A stretch of DNA of 64,000 nucleotides from Gammaproteobacteria bacterium. GTDB taxonomy: Bacteria > Pseudomonadota > Gammaproteobacteria > Steroidobacterales > Foliamicaceae. The notes under the pieces were generated by a model. The model saw only the letters and a list, made by a program, of their open reading frames with translations. It was not told the origin of the DNA and did no database searches. A program made the position numbers and the translations under genes. The stretch lies in contig VXYS01000006.1 of NCBI GenBank assembly GCA_009845905.1, positions 358,542 to 422,541 on the forward strand. The letters are read 5' to 3'. Within the stretch, counting starts at the first letter, position 1. Every line of letters starts with the position of its first letter. Below, in pieces: positions 1-7,902 of the stretch.

Positions 1-403
1 ACGCGAGCCGGGGCAGGGGCGCAATATCTGCCGTATTACCTTCCTGGAAACGCTCTATGTAACCTGGTTCTTCTACGGCGCCTCGCTGTTTCTCGGCGAC
101 GCCCGCTTCCTCGGCTACGGCCATCCCGTGACCTACGGCATCGCCGCCGTCCTGGCGGTCTGGGGATGCTGGCTGCTTTGGCGGCTGATGAAATTCACCC
201 GGGTGATGGCGGCCATCCGTTACGCCATTCCCACCAAGGCCGTCTTCTGGGTCCCCTTCGGCGAACTGGCGCCGCGCTACGGGTTCTACGACGAGGTCTG
301 GCTCAAGCCGCTGGAGTACTCGGCGGCGATGTGGACCGTGCTCGTAGTCTTCGTCGTTATCTTCCTGGCGACCGGATTCCTGCCCCAGCGCCGCCAGCAC
401 TGA
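1..403 (+). CDS. C-terminal part of an integral membrane protein (start lies upstream of the window)
   Basis: The reading frame is already open at base 2 and runs to the stop at 401-403, so only the last 133 or so residues are visible. Three hydrophobic stretches stand out: around FLETLYVTWFFYGASLFLG, around GIAAVLAVWGCWLLWRL, and near the end around AMWTVLVVFVVIFLATGFL. A polar loop rich in Tyr, Phe and Arg separates the last two. I do not recognise the family and no catalytic motif is visible. An internal ATG or GTG near 128 could start a shorter protein, but the upstream frame is equally hydrophobic and continuous, which argues for a truncated longer gene. The next gene starts 13 bases downstream on the same strand. 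Confidence 0.6.
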   Translation, partial: REPGQGRNICRITFLETLYVTWFFYGASLFLGDARFLGYGHPVTYGIAAVLAVWGCWLLWRLMKFTRVMAAIRYAIPTKAVFWVPFGELAPRYGFYDEVWLKPLEYSAAMWTVLVVFVVIFLATGFLPQRRQH

Positions 404-416
404 TTTACGGACTCAA

Positions 417-1742
417 GTGGTGACATTCGCGGGAAGGAACGCATTGGCCTTTGGGCTGATCCTGGCAGCCACCGCCAATATGGGCCTTGCAAGCGAGCCG
501 GATGTGCCGGTCGCGCTCTCCTGGACGTCGCCCGACGCATTGGATCTGGGATTTGACGAGAAGGAACTGGGCGCTCTGCTTGATTCATACGTTCAGGATG
601 TCCGCGACGGCAAACTGCCGGGCGCCAATCTGATGATCTCGCGCCGGGGACAGGCGGTGCTCAGGGCTTCGATCGGTTTTGCCGACCGGGAAGATCGTGC
701 GGCGCTTTCTTTTGATCATCTCTTCCGGTTGTATTCCATGACCAAGCCGATCGCTGCGGTGTTGGCGCTGCAGCAGATTGAAGCAGGGCTGTACGGTCTA
801 GACACGGCGGTCGGCACCTTCCTGCCGGAGTTTTCCGAGCCGCTGGTGTTTGACCCGGAAACGGGGCCGCGAAAAAGCCGATCCCGAATGACCGTTCAGC
901 ACTTGCTGACTCACACCGCCGGGTTTACCGCCGTGTGGAACGACGATGCGGTTGCAAGGATTTATGAGGAGCATGGGGTCATCGAGCACTTCCCGAACGA
1001 GTATGAAAATACCCCGTCTTCCCTGTCGGATTTCTATCGGCGCATAAGGGCGTTGCCGTTGCTCCACGATCCCGGGACCCGCAGAACCTACGGCGTATCG
1101 AACGACGTGCAGGGAGTGCTCGCGGAACGGGCGGGGGGCTCCGACGTGGCTTCGATACTCAGGTCGAGGTTGTTCGATCCATTGGGCATGCGCGAGACGT
1201 CCTTCTGCGTATCCGGACAGGATCTCGCTCGATTTGCCTCGCTCTATACGTATGACGAAGTCGGGAATCTGAGCCGGGTCGAGGGAGGCGAACAAACGGC
1301 CTACGAGTGCCCCGCAGCCCTGAATTCACTGAGCGGCGGGCTTGTCGGCACCATTTCCGACTATTGGCGATTTGCCGAAGCGCTTCGTCGCGGCGGCGCG
1401 TATGGCGAAGCGCGCATCCTGTCGCCCGAGAGCGTCGAGCTACTGTTTGCGCCGCAGCCGAATGTGGACGAGGGGGACGCTTGGATTCCAGGTGCGGAAT
1501 GGGGGCTGAGTATTGCCATAGTCGTCGAACCGTCCAAGTCCGAGCGAACGGAAGTCAGGAACAATGTCTATTGGAGCGGAGCGGCCAACACTTCCTTCTG
1601 GATCGACCCTTCAAACGAACTGGTCGCCCTGATATTCACGCAGGTGAGAGGGAGTCATCCCGAATTCTCCATTCAGACGGACTTTCGCAACCGCGTGTAC
1701 TCGGCGTTCCGCGGCGCGAAAGGCGGCCAAAAGCGGTTCTAG
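417..1742 (+). CDS. Serine hydrolase of the beta-lactamase / penicillin-binding-protein superfamily (class C, EstB-like)
   Basis: The 441-residue protein has the SxxK motif at S107-M-T-K110 (RLYSMTKPIAAV), which carries the acylating Ser and the general-base Lys of this fold. A Tyr-containing second motif follows around Y225-GVSN. The N-terminus has a hydrophobic stretch (LAFGLILAATA) suggesting export to the periplasm. This family includes esterases, D-aminopeptidases and transesterases as well as true AmpC enzymes. Nothing here points to antibiotic resistance, and the Tyr motif is not a textbook AmpC YxN. The start is GTG at 417; an ATG at 480 would remove most of the signal sequence. It precedes a TonB-dependent receptor, so a role in handling an imported ester or amide is plausible but unproven. 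Confidence 0.8.
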   Translation: MVTFAGRNALAFGLILAATANMGLASEPDVPVALSWTSPDALDLGFDEKELGALLDSYVQDVRDGKLPGANLMISRRGQAVLRASIGFADREDRAALSFDHLFRLYSMTKPIAAVLALQQIEAGLYGLDTAVGTFLPEFSEPLVFDPETGPRKSRSRMTVQHLLTHTAGFTAVWNDDAVARIYEEHGVIEHFPNEYENTPSSLSDFYRRIRALPLLHDPGTRRTYGVSNDVQGVLAERAGGSDVASILRSRLFDPLGMRETSFCVSGQDLARFASLYTYDEVGNLSRVEGGEQTAYECPAALNSLSGGLVGTISDYWRFAEALRRGGAYGEARILSPESVELLFAPQPNVDEGDAWIPGAEWGLSIAIVVEPSKSERTEVRNNVYWSGAANTSFWIDPSNELVALIFTQVRGSHPEFSIQTDFRNRVYSAFRGAKGGQKRF

Positions 1743-1765
1743 ACGCCGGCTGGCGTTGCCGCAGC

Positions 1766-1794
1766 TTGACTGCGAATTGCACGCGAAGTAGATT
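1766..1794 (+). promoter_or_regulatory. Candidate sigma-70 promoter of the TonB-dependent receptor gene
   Basis: A -35-like TTGACT at 1766-1771 is followed by exactly 17 bases and a -10-like TAGATT at 1789-1794. It lies in the 132-base gap between the hydrolase and the receptor and would give a 5' leader of about 70 bases. The match and spacing are good, but no transcript data support it. Confidence 0.5.
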
Positions 1795-1874
1795 TCTTGA
1801 CGTTACGGGGCGAGGCGCATCGCAGCGTCCTCTTAAAGACTCGTGTGATCCAGGCCGGGGGGAGGAGGACAGAC

Positions 1875-4133
1875 ATGAGAAATCCAGGCAAGTGCCTGCG
1901 CAACGTGGTTCTGGCAGGCGGTGCCGTTTTGTTCGGTCATTCCGTGTTGGCGCAGGACCTGGCGCTAGAAGAAATCGTTGTGACGGCTTCCAAGCGGTCG
2001 CAGAGCATTCAGGACGTGTCCACTTCCGTAAGCGCGTTCAATGAAGACGACCTGAAACTTGGCGGCATAGAGGATGTCTCCCGCCTTGAGCACATGGTCC
2101 CGGGCCTGCGGTTCGGTCAGTCGGGCCACGAGGTGCGGCTGGCGATGCGGGGAACCCGCACCAACAATGTCGGCACGGAAGCGGAACAGGTGGTCGGCAT
2201 ATTCGAGGATGGGGTCTATGTCCCAACCACGACCCAGGCCCTGGGGGCATACGTGGATGTCGAGCGCATCGAGGTATTGCGTGGGCCGCAGGGCACGCTC
2301 TACGGACGGAACACCTTTGGCGGCACGATCAACATCATTACCAACGAGCCGTCGTTCGAGAATGTCGAATACAACGTAAGCGGACTGGTGGGAGCCTACT
2401 CCCGGTATCGCGTGGAAGGCATGCTGAATCTTCCCCTCGGCGACACTTTTGCAGTGCGGCTGGCAGCGCTCTCCGACACGCACGACGGCTACATCGAGAA
2501 CACCAATCAGCCCGGGACCGCAGACGACCTGAACGACAAGGACATGCAGTTTTTCCGCGCCACGCTCAGGTGGCAGCCCACGGACGCGTTTGACGCCTCC
2601 CTTCGAGTCGCTTCTTCGACCGTGGACAGCAACGGTTCGGCCATTTGGGGCTACCAGCAGATCGGCGGCTACGTGGGCGGCGTTTATCGGCAGGGGCACC
2701 AGTATGCTCCCGCGGACGCGAGCGACCATTTCGACCAGGGCCCATGGAAGGTGAGCCGGAACCTGGAGTCGCTTGCGGATGTCGAATCGATATCCACCAC
2801 GCTGTCCCTCAACTGGGACTGGAATTTTGCGACCTTGAAGGTGATTTACAACTTCACCGATTTCGAAGGTCAGCAACAGTACGATTCGGACTACAGCGAT
2901 GGCGGCGATCCATTGAACAACGGGTTCACGGGGTGGGACTCCGCGCAGGAAACCTGGTCCGCCGAGGTGCAGCTCGTTTCGAGCGGAGAGGGTCCGCTTG
3001 AGTGGTTGCTTGGTTACTACTACTACGAACTTACGGCCAACTGGAACTGGAACGCGCTCGAGAACGGTCAGTGGATTGAGCCGAACTGGGATCGGCAGGG
3101 GGATTATGTTTCCGATTCAGTCGGCTATTTCGCAAACGGCAGCTACAGCCTGACGGACCGGCTCCGATTTATCGGGGGCGTCCGGTACGCGGAAGACACC
3201 AAGGGACAGCGCGACCCGCTCGACTGGAGTGTCTGGCCTCCCGTTCCCAGGCCCGGCGAGGGAGAAAGGGGCGAGTGGGACAAGACACTGTGGAAGGCCG
3301 GCATCGAATATGACCTGACCCCGGACGTCATGGTCTACGGCGTGGCTTCCACGGGTTACCGCGCCGGAGGCATCAACTTCATCGCGCCGAATGTCCCCCT
3401 GTCTTATGCGCCCGAGGAAGTGACGGCGTTCGAAGCGGGTCTGAAGAGCACTCTACAGGACGGCCGGCTGGTAGTGAACGCTGCTGCGTTCGCAAACCAG
3501 TACCGTGACATGCATGCGCAGTCGTTCATTTATCTGGGCGGGGGCGGCGTTTCCGAATTCACGGAAAACGGCGGCGAACTGGATGCCCAGGGCCTCGAGG
3601 TGGAGGTGAAATGGCTGCCTGCGGAGAACTGGGACGTCACCGGGTGGGTGTCTTTCCTGGACGCCGAGTTCGGCGAGTACAACGTTTCAAGGCTGGCCGG
3701 GCTGGGGACCGCTGGCGGGCGGCAGGACCTGAATGACCCGCAAAGGCCGCTGCTTTCTCTGGAAGGCTGGGCGCCCGCGCTGAGTCCGGAGTTTTCCACG
3801 GGTTTGCAGGTCAGCTATGACGTCGTTCTGGGTAACGGCAGCGTGCTGACGCCTTTCCTGCAGACGACCTACACGGGTAAGTACTACGCTCACGACGTGA
3901 ACGTGCCGGGCGTGGATCAGGGCGCGCACACCAAGTCCGACCTGCGGCTCATCTGGACCTCAGCAAACAGCCGGATTCAGGCCCAGGCCTTCGTGCTCAA
4001 TGTGGAGGACGAAGCGGTCTTGAACCGTGTCGTTGTGTTCAATCCGGGCGGAACGACGGACCTCGCTTCCCTGCAGGCGCACTGGAACAATCCGCGCACC
4101 TGGGGCGTTAGCGTTACCTACAGCTTCTACTGA
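1875..4133 (+). CDS. TonB-dependent outer-membrane receptor
   Basis: This 752-residue protein has a signal peptide ending near SVLAQ, then a TonB-box-like stretch LEEIVVTASKR, followed by the plug domain (for example IEVLRGPQGTLYGRNTFGGTINI, the conserved plug segment, around residues 130-155). A long beta-barrel follows and ends in the aromatic C-terminal strand TYSFY expected of outer-membrane proteins. Such receptors take up large ligands such as siderophores, glycans, cobalamin or hydrophobic natural products using TonB energy; the substrate cannot be read from sequence. The start at 1875 is preceded by a strong GGAGGAGG ribosome binding site at 1861-1868. The open frame extends further upstream, but those codons look non-coding and lack a ribosome binding site. 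Confidence 0.93.
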   Translation: MRNPGKCLRNVVLAGGAVLFGHSVLAQDLALEEIVVTASKRSQSIQDVSTSVSAFNEDDLKLGGIEDVSRLEHMVPGLRFGQSGHEVRLAMRGTRTNNVGTEAEQVVGIFEDGVYVPTTTQALGAYVDVERIEVLRGPQGTLYGRNTFGGTINIITNEPSFENVEYNVSGLVGAYSRYRVEGMLNLPLGDTFAVRLAALSDTHDGYIENTNQPGTADDLNDKDMQFFRATLRWQPTDAFDASLRVASSTVDSNGSAIWGYQQIGGYVGGVYRQGHQYAPADASDHFDQGPWKVSRNLESLADVESISTTLSLNWDWNFATLKVIYNFTDFEGQQQYDSDYSDGGDPLNNGFTGWDSAQETWSAEVQLVSSGEGPLEWLLGYYYYELTANWNWNALENGQWIEPNWDRQGDYVSDSVGYFANGSYSLTDRLRFIGGVRYAEDTKGQRDPLDWSVWPPVPRPGEGERGEWDKTLWKAGIEYDLTPDVMVYGVASTGYRAGGINFIAPNVPLSYAPEEVTAFEAGLKSTLQDGRLVVNAAAFANQYRDMHAQSFIYLGGGGVSEFTENGGELDAQGLEVEVKWLPAENWDVTGWVSFLDAEFGEYNVSRLAGLGTAGGRQDLNDPQRPLLSLEGWAPALSPEFSTGLQVSYDVVLGNGSVLTPFLQTTYTGKYYAHDVNVPGVDQGAHTKSDLRLIWTSANSRIQAQAFVLNVEDEAVLNRVVVFNPGGTTDLASLQAHWNNPRTWGVSVTYSFY

Positions 4134-4293
4134 TTGCGCTAGCCCCCGGGTTCCTCGATGCGTGACTTTGGCGCCCTGAACCGGGCGATCCTGGTTGCCT
4201 GGTGGGTCGCGGCATTACGGACATTTCTTGCCCCTGGTATTGCCTGATCGGAGGCGTTTTGTCTATGTTGCCGTTGGTAGCTCGTTCCCGAAA

Positions 4294-5409
4294 CTATTTC
4301 CGGGCGCAGACCATCAGGTTTCCGTAGGCCCTGTTTTCCGCCAGGCACTCGTCCTGGAACCGGGGAATCCCTTCACCCAGCTGGATCTTGTCCCGGTCGA
4401 ACCCGGCCTCAACACAGATCTGGGCCATGTCCTCGTCCTGCAGCGCACCCATGTAGGGCTCGTTGTTGAACCTTGCCATCCAGTCGCAATAGTATTTTTC
4501 AAGAGCCTTGTCCGGCACGATGTTGTCCATGTGGATCATCAGGCCGCCGGGCGCCAGCAGGCGATGGCATTCCTTGTGAATGGCCCGGATCGCCTTGCGC
4601 GAGGTTTCGTGCAGGAGGGCGGTTGACACGATGAGATCGAAACTCCCGTCGTCGAAGTTGGTGTGCTCCGCGTTCTGTTGGGAGAAATGGATTTCCTTGC
4701 CCATGGCGACGGCGCGGGCATGCCCATAGCGGAGGCAGGTGGCCGCCACGTCGATCGCGTGAATTTCCGCATCCGGGAAATGATCGCAGTAAGCCAGGGT
4801 GGAGTGGCCTACCGTGCAGCCCATATCGAGGATCCGCCGGGGACCCGCGTCGCTGAAATGATCCTTCAGCCAGGCAACCAGCGTCCGGCCCATACCATCC
4901 AGGTTGGGGCCCAGGCGGCCCATGGAATAGAGGCGGTAGGTGCGGTCGAACTCGGCCCCGGCAAAGACATCGTCGTCGGTCATTTCCTGCTGGTAACTGC
5001 CGGGTTTGCAGTGAACGTCCACGGCCGCGAGGTACGGCGGCATTTCGACGCTGTCGTCCAGGGTCAGCGATCCCAGCGTGCCTTTCAAGGAATTGGCCCT
5101 GTCGATGAGTTCCGGCAGCTGCCGTTCGATGCTGGGTCCCACCGTGTCGTAAAGCACTTCCTGCGTGGTCCGCATCATGGAGCTCCACCACTTGTTCTGG
5201 GGCTCGACTTCCAGGGCTTCGCGCAGTTCCTTGCGCGAGGGACACGAGCCGTCCGGGCGTCGGGAAAGGGGATTGTCGGCAAGGATCGCGGTGTTGCCGG
5301 CATGAAAGTTGTTGGTGGTGAAAACCCTCAGGGTCTTGACGAAACTCTGGGCCGACTGTTCGTCGTGAGTGGCTTCCGGAAACATGGCGTGGTCCGAGTT
5401 GTTGCGCAT
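4294..5409 (-). CDS. Class I SAM-dependent methyltransferase with long N-terminal domain (copy 1 of a recurring pair)
   Basis: The 371-residue protein has a Rossmann methyltransferase core in its C-terminal half. Motif I reads ILDMGCTVGHST (about 193-204) in place of the usual GxGxG, the acidic ribose-binding residue is D220 (IHAID), and motif IV-like FDLIVSTALLHE and LLAPGGLMI follow. Residues 1-185 form a mostly helical N-terminal domain not found in minimal methyltransferases. The same layout and motif I occur in the protein at 17278-18372, and both genes adjoin a small related gene (here the divergent 5550-5834). The substrate is unknown; a small-molecule or natural-product methylation is the conservative guess. 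The intergenic stretch after the receptor (4134-4293) shows no gene. Confidence 0.82.
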   Translation of the reverse strand: MRNNSDHAMFPEATHDEQSAQSFVKTLRVFTTNNFHAGNTAILADNPLSRRPDGSCPSRKELREALEVEPQNKWWSSMMRTTQEVLYDTVGPSIERQLPELIDRANSLKGTLGSLTLDDSVEMPPYLAAVDVHCKPGSYQQEMTDDDVFAGAEFDRTYRLYSMGRLGPNLDGMGRTLVAWLKDHFSDAGPRRILDMGCTVGHSTLAYCDHFPDAEIHAIDVAATCLRYGHARAVAMGKEIHFSQQNAEHTNFDDGSFDLIVSTALLHETSRKAIRAIHKECHRLLAPGGLMIHMDNIVPDKALEKYYCDWMARFNNEPYMGALQDEDMAQICVEAGFDRDKIQLGEGIPRFQDECLAENRAYGNLMVCARK

Positions 5410-5549
5410 CAGTGCTCTCCGAGGCGGGTGCCTGGCCTGGTAAGAATTATCGACCTATACTACCCCCTCCAAAAAATGCGGGAAAGAACCCGGTCAACAG
5501 GGCAAGGGGGCGTAAGCTGGCGGACGGAAAAGGAAAACCGAGGCAACGG

Positions 5550-5834
5550 GTGGCCAAGGGGCGCAGGCCCTTCTTCCTGGATTCGCCCGACTCCGACAAG
5601 TTGCTGGCCATGATCGTGGCCCTGGTCGGGGAGGTGTCCGTCGTCAAGGAACGGCTCGACACCCATGAACGGCTTGCGGCCCAGGGAAAGGTCGCCACGG
5701 CGGAAGAAATCGAAAACTACGCGCCGGACGAAGATGTGGAAGACGAACGGGAAGCCTGGCGCGCGGCCATGCTCGACCGGGTCTTCCGCATCATTTCCGC
5801 TACCCGGGACATGGATGACTCCACATCGGCATGA
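5550..5834 (+). CDS. Small conserved protein paired with a methyltransferase (copy 1)
   Basis: I do not recognise a named family. The protein (94 residues from GTG 5550) contains RRPFFLDSPDSDKLLAMIV, then a helical, charged stretch (VKERLDTHERLAAQGKVAT), then an acidic segment and Arg-rich helix. By eye it aligns over most of its length with the protein at 16931-17272: FFLDSP against YFNDP, LAAQGKVATAEEIENYAPDE against LARQGIVTAAALDGYRPDA, and a shared C-terminal helix. The chosen GTG has a GAGG sequence six bases upstream. The frame stays open back to a GTG at 5412, so a longer N-terminus is possible. Its stop overlaps the next start (ATGA at 5831), suggesting translational coupling. It is transcribed divergently from the methyltransferase. 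Confidence 0.6.
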   Translation: MAKGRRPFFLDSPDSDKLLAMIVALVGEVSVVKERLDTHERLAAQGKVATAEEIENYAPDEDVEDEREAWRAAMLDRVFRIISATRDMDDSTSA

Positions 5835-6847
5835 GAGTGCTGCGCTTGGTGCTCGCGTGCGCGGTTTGCGCAGGGAGCGTGGCGGTGAGTGAAGGGCAGT
5901 CCGCAAACGACTTCGCGCCGGCTGAATCGACGCTGCAACCGTTCGCGCGGGGCGATGTGTTCATCGGTGCGACGCTGCTGAACGACCCCGACGACGATCA
6001 CGCCGGCCGCGGCCGCATCCTGCAGTTCGATGCGGACCTCAAGCTCAGGGGCGTTCTCTGGATAGAGGACACCACCCACTTGATCGGGGGTCTCACCTTC
6101 GGACCCGACAATACGCTCTGGGCGTTCGACAACTTCGCCTGGCTGGTGGTGCGGGTAAAGCCCGACGGCAGGCTGTTGCCGACGAAGAAATTCGCCGACC
6201 GGCCGTTCGGCTCGGTGCAGTTTCTCGACGACGGCCATTTCGTGCTGATCGAATACCTAAAGGGCAGCGCCCAACCTGAACAGCTCACGACCCGTTATCC
6301 CTATCTGCCCGACGATCCGGCCAGTGTCGGACATGGAGAAATCTACGAATACGACGCCGGGGAAAATCTGGTGCGAAAGTTCGTGCCCGAGGTGCACGGC
6401 GGTGTCAGCGGCAGCATGGGCGCCACCCACACCACGCTGGCTTCCGACGGCCACACCCTGGTCTATACATCCGAGACCGGCCCGAGGCTCATGCGTTTCG
6501 ACCTGCGGGCCGGCGCCCAGCTCTCCGATCTGATGACCCTCCCCGAAGCGCCGCCCGGCGCGCCGCCGGCCATGATGTTTGACGTGGAGCACCTGGAGGA
6601 CGACCGGCTTGTTTTGCCCCTCGGCACCAGAGTCACCGTGCTAAGGGAGTCCGGCGAGGAGGTCGCCAGTTTTCCCCTGGAGGGATTCGGCTGGGCGCTC
6701 GTTGCGCCGGGCCTCAACGGAGAGACCGCCTATGCCGCCAACTGGTTCACCGGCGAGGTGGTCAAGCTGTCGCTTGCGGATGGCGACATCCTCGCCCGCG
6801 TGACCATCGCCCCCAAATGCCTCGCCGGAATCGTTCAGTTCCACTGA
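5831..6847 (+). CDS. Exported beta-propeller-like protein (SMP-30/NHL-like fold likely)
   Basis: The 338-residue protein starts with a signal peptide (MRVLRLVLACAVCAGSVAVSEGQ) and then shows repeated blade-like units with the pattern small-residue/D-G/hydrophobic strand: GRILQFDADLKLRGVLW, GLTFGPDNTLWAFDN, VRVKPDGRLL, GEIYEYDAGENLVRKF, TLASDGHTLVYTSE, LMRFDLRAGAQLSDL. This is typical of six-bladed propellers such as SMP-30/gluconolactonase or NHL proteins. No lactonase metal site can be confirmed by eye, so the activity is open. It is translationally coupled to the small protein 5550-5834, which may link it to the methyltransferase module. Confidence 0.65.
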   Translation: MRVLRLVLACAVCAGSVAVSEGQSANDFAPAESTLQPFARGDVFIGATLLNDPDDDHAGRGRILQFDADLKLRGVLWIEDTTHLIGGLTFGPDNTLWAFDNFAWLVVRVKPDGRLLPTKKFADRPFGSVQFLDDGHFVLIEYLKGSAQPEQLTTRYPYLPDDPASVGHGEIYEYDAGENLVRKFVPEVHGGVSGSMGATHTTLASDGHTLVYTSETGPRLMRFDLRAGAQLSDLMTLPEAPPGAPPAMMFDVEHLEDDRLVLPLGTRVTVLRESGEEVASFPLEGFGWALVAPGLNGETAYAANWFTGEVVKLSLADGDILARVTIAPKCLAGIVQFH

Positions 6848-6892
6848 TCACGTTAGGTCCGCGGCCCTGGAAAGGACAGGAAGTTCCGCGCG

Positions 6893-7756
6893 TCAGGCGC
6901 CTGTGCGGTGGGCGCGCCGCAGTATCGCGACATAAATCAGCGCGGTAGCGAACATGGTCAGGCTGTAGGTTGCAGCCGGCACCGTCGCAAGCCCGCCGCC
7001 GAACAAGAGCACGGCGATGGCGATGGCCAGCGTCCCGTTCTGCAGACCGCATTCGATCGCGATGGCCGTTCTTTGTTTCGCTCCGGTGGCGAACCACCGC
7101 GCCAACAGGTAAGCAATCACCATCATCAGCAGGTTCAGCGCCAAAGTGGCCAATCCGGCCTGGGCGTAATAGGTGGCGAGGTTATCGAGTTCCTGGTAGA
7201 TCGCTCCCGCGAGCACCAGCACGAACAGCACGGCGGACACGGTGCGGGCCATCGGTTCGACCCGCAGTGCAAAACGCTCGGCGTAACGACGGACCAGCAG
7301 GCCGATCGAGACCGGGACGGTGACGATCAGGAAAACGCTGATCGCCGTTTCGGCGACCGTAACGTCCTGCATTGCCTGCTCGCCGATGAAATGGCCGTAG
7401 GCGAATACCACCACGAATGGGACCGTGATTACGCTCAGCAGGCTGATCACCGCGGTCAGCGAGATCGACAGCGCGACGTCGCCACGCGCAAATGACGTCA
7501 GGAGATTGGAGGTCACGCCGCCCGGGGCGGCGGCAATGATCATCATTCCCAGGGCGAGTTCCGGCGCCATGGGCCAGACGCTGGCAAGGAGGAAGGCAAC
7601 TACGGGCAGCACGATGATCTGGGATATTGCGCCGACCGCGAAATCCCGCGGGCGACGCGCCACCCGCACGAAATCGTCGAAGGTAAGCCCCAGCCCAAGC
7701 GCCAGCATGATGAAGGCAAGCGCCAGCGGCAGAACGACGTCAGTCACGAATCCCAT
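6893..7756 (-). CDS. Bile acid:sodium symporter (SBF/BASS) family transporter
   Basis: The 287-residue protein is almost entirely hydrophobic with about nine to ten predicted membrane spans. Conserved family segments are present: LPLALAFIMLALGLGLTFDDF at the N-terminus, MIIAAAPGGVTSNLLTSFARGDVALSISLT in the first half (the crossover motif of SBF proteins), and ECGLQNGTLAIAIA in the second half. Family members import bile acids, pantoate, pyruvate or other organic anions with sodium; the substrate here is unknown. The length fits bacterial members (about 290-320). It stands alone, convergent with the propeller gene, and starts just beyond the end of a tRNA gene on the same strand. Confidence 0.88.
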   Translation of the reverse strand: MGFVTDVVLPLALAFIMLALGLGLTFDDFVRVARRPRDFAVGAISQIIVLPVVAFLLASVWPMAPELALGMMIIAAAPGGVTSNLLTSFARGDVALSISLTAVISLLSVITVPFVVVFAYGHFIGEQAMQDVTVAETAISVFLIVTVPVSIGLLVRRYAERFALRVEPMARTVSAVLFVLVLAGAIYQELDNLATYYAQAGLATLALNLLMMVIAYLLARWFATGAKQRTAIAIECGLQNGTLAIAIAVLLFGGGLATVPAATYSLTMFATALIYVAILRRAHRTGA

Positions 7757-7777
7757 GCATTCTCCCGAACGTCAGGT

Positions 7778-7851
<74 letters not shown>

Positions 7852-7902
7852 ATGGCGGCTGCGGTCAGGAAGTGACCGGCAGCGGGACGCAATTTTAGCC
7901 TG

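Noticed and set aside
4134..4293. A small gene or RNA between the receptor and methyltransferase
   Set aside because: Open frames there are short and lack ribosome binding sites; only an imperfect GGGTTC/GAACC inverted repeat is visible, too weak to call a terminator.
5412..5549. A longer N-terminus of the small partner protein from GTG 5412
   Set aside because: The GTG has no ribosome binding site and lies two bases from the divergent methyltransferase start; GTG 5550 has GAGG upstream. The extension cannot be excluded.
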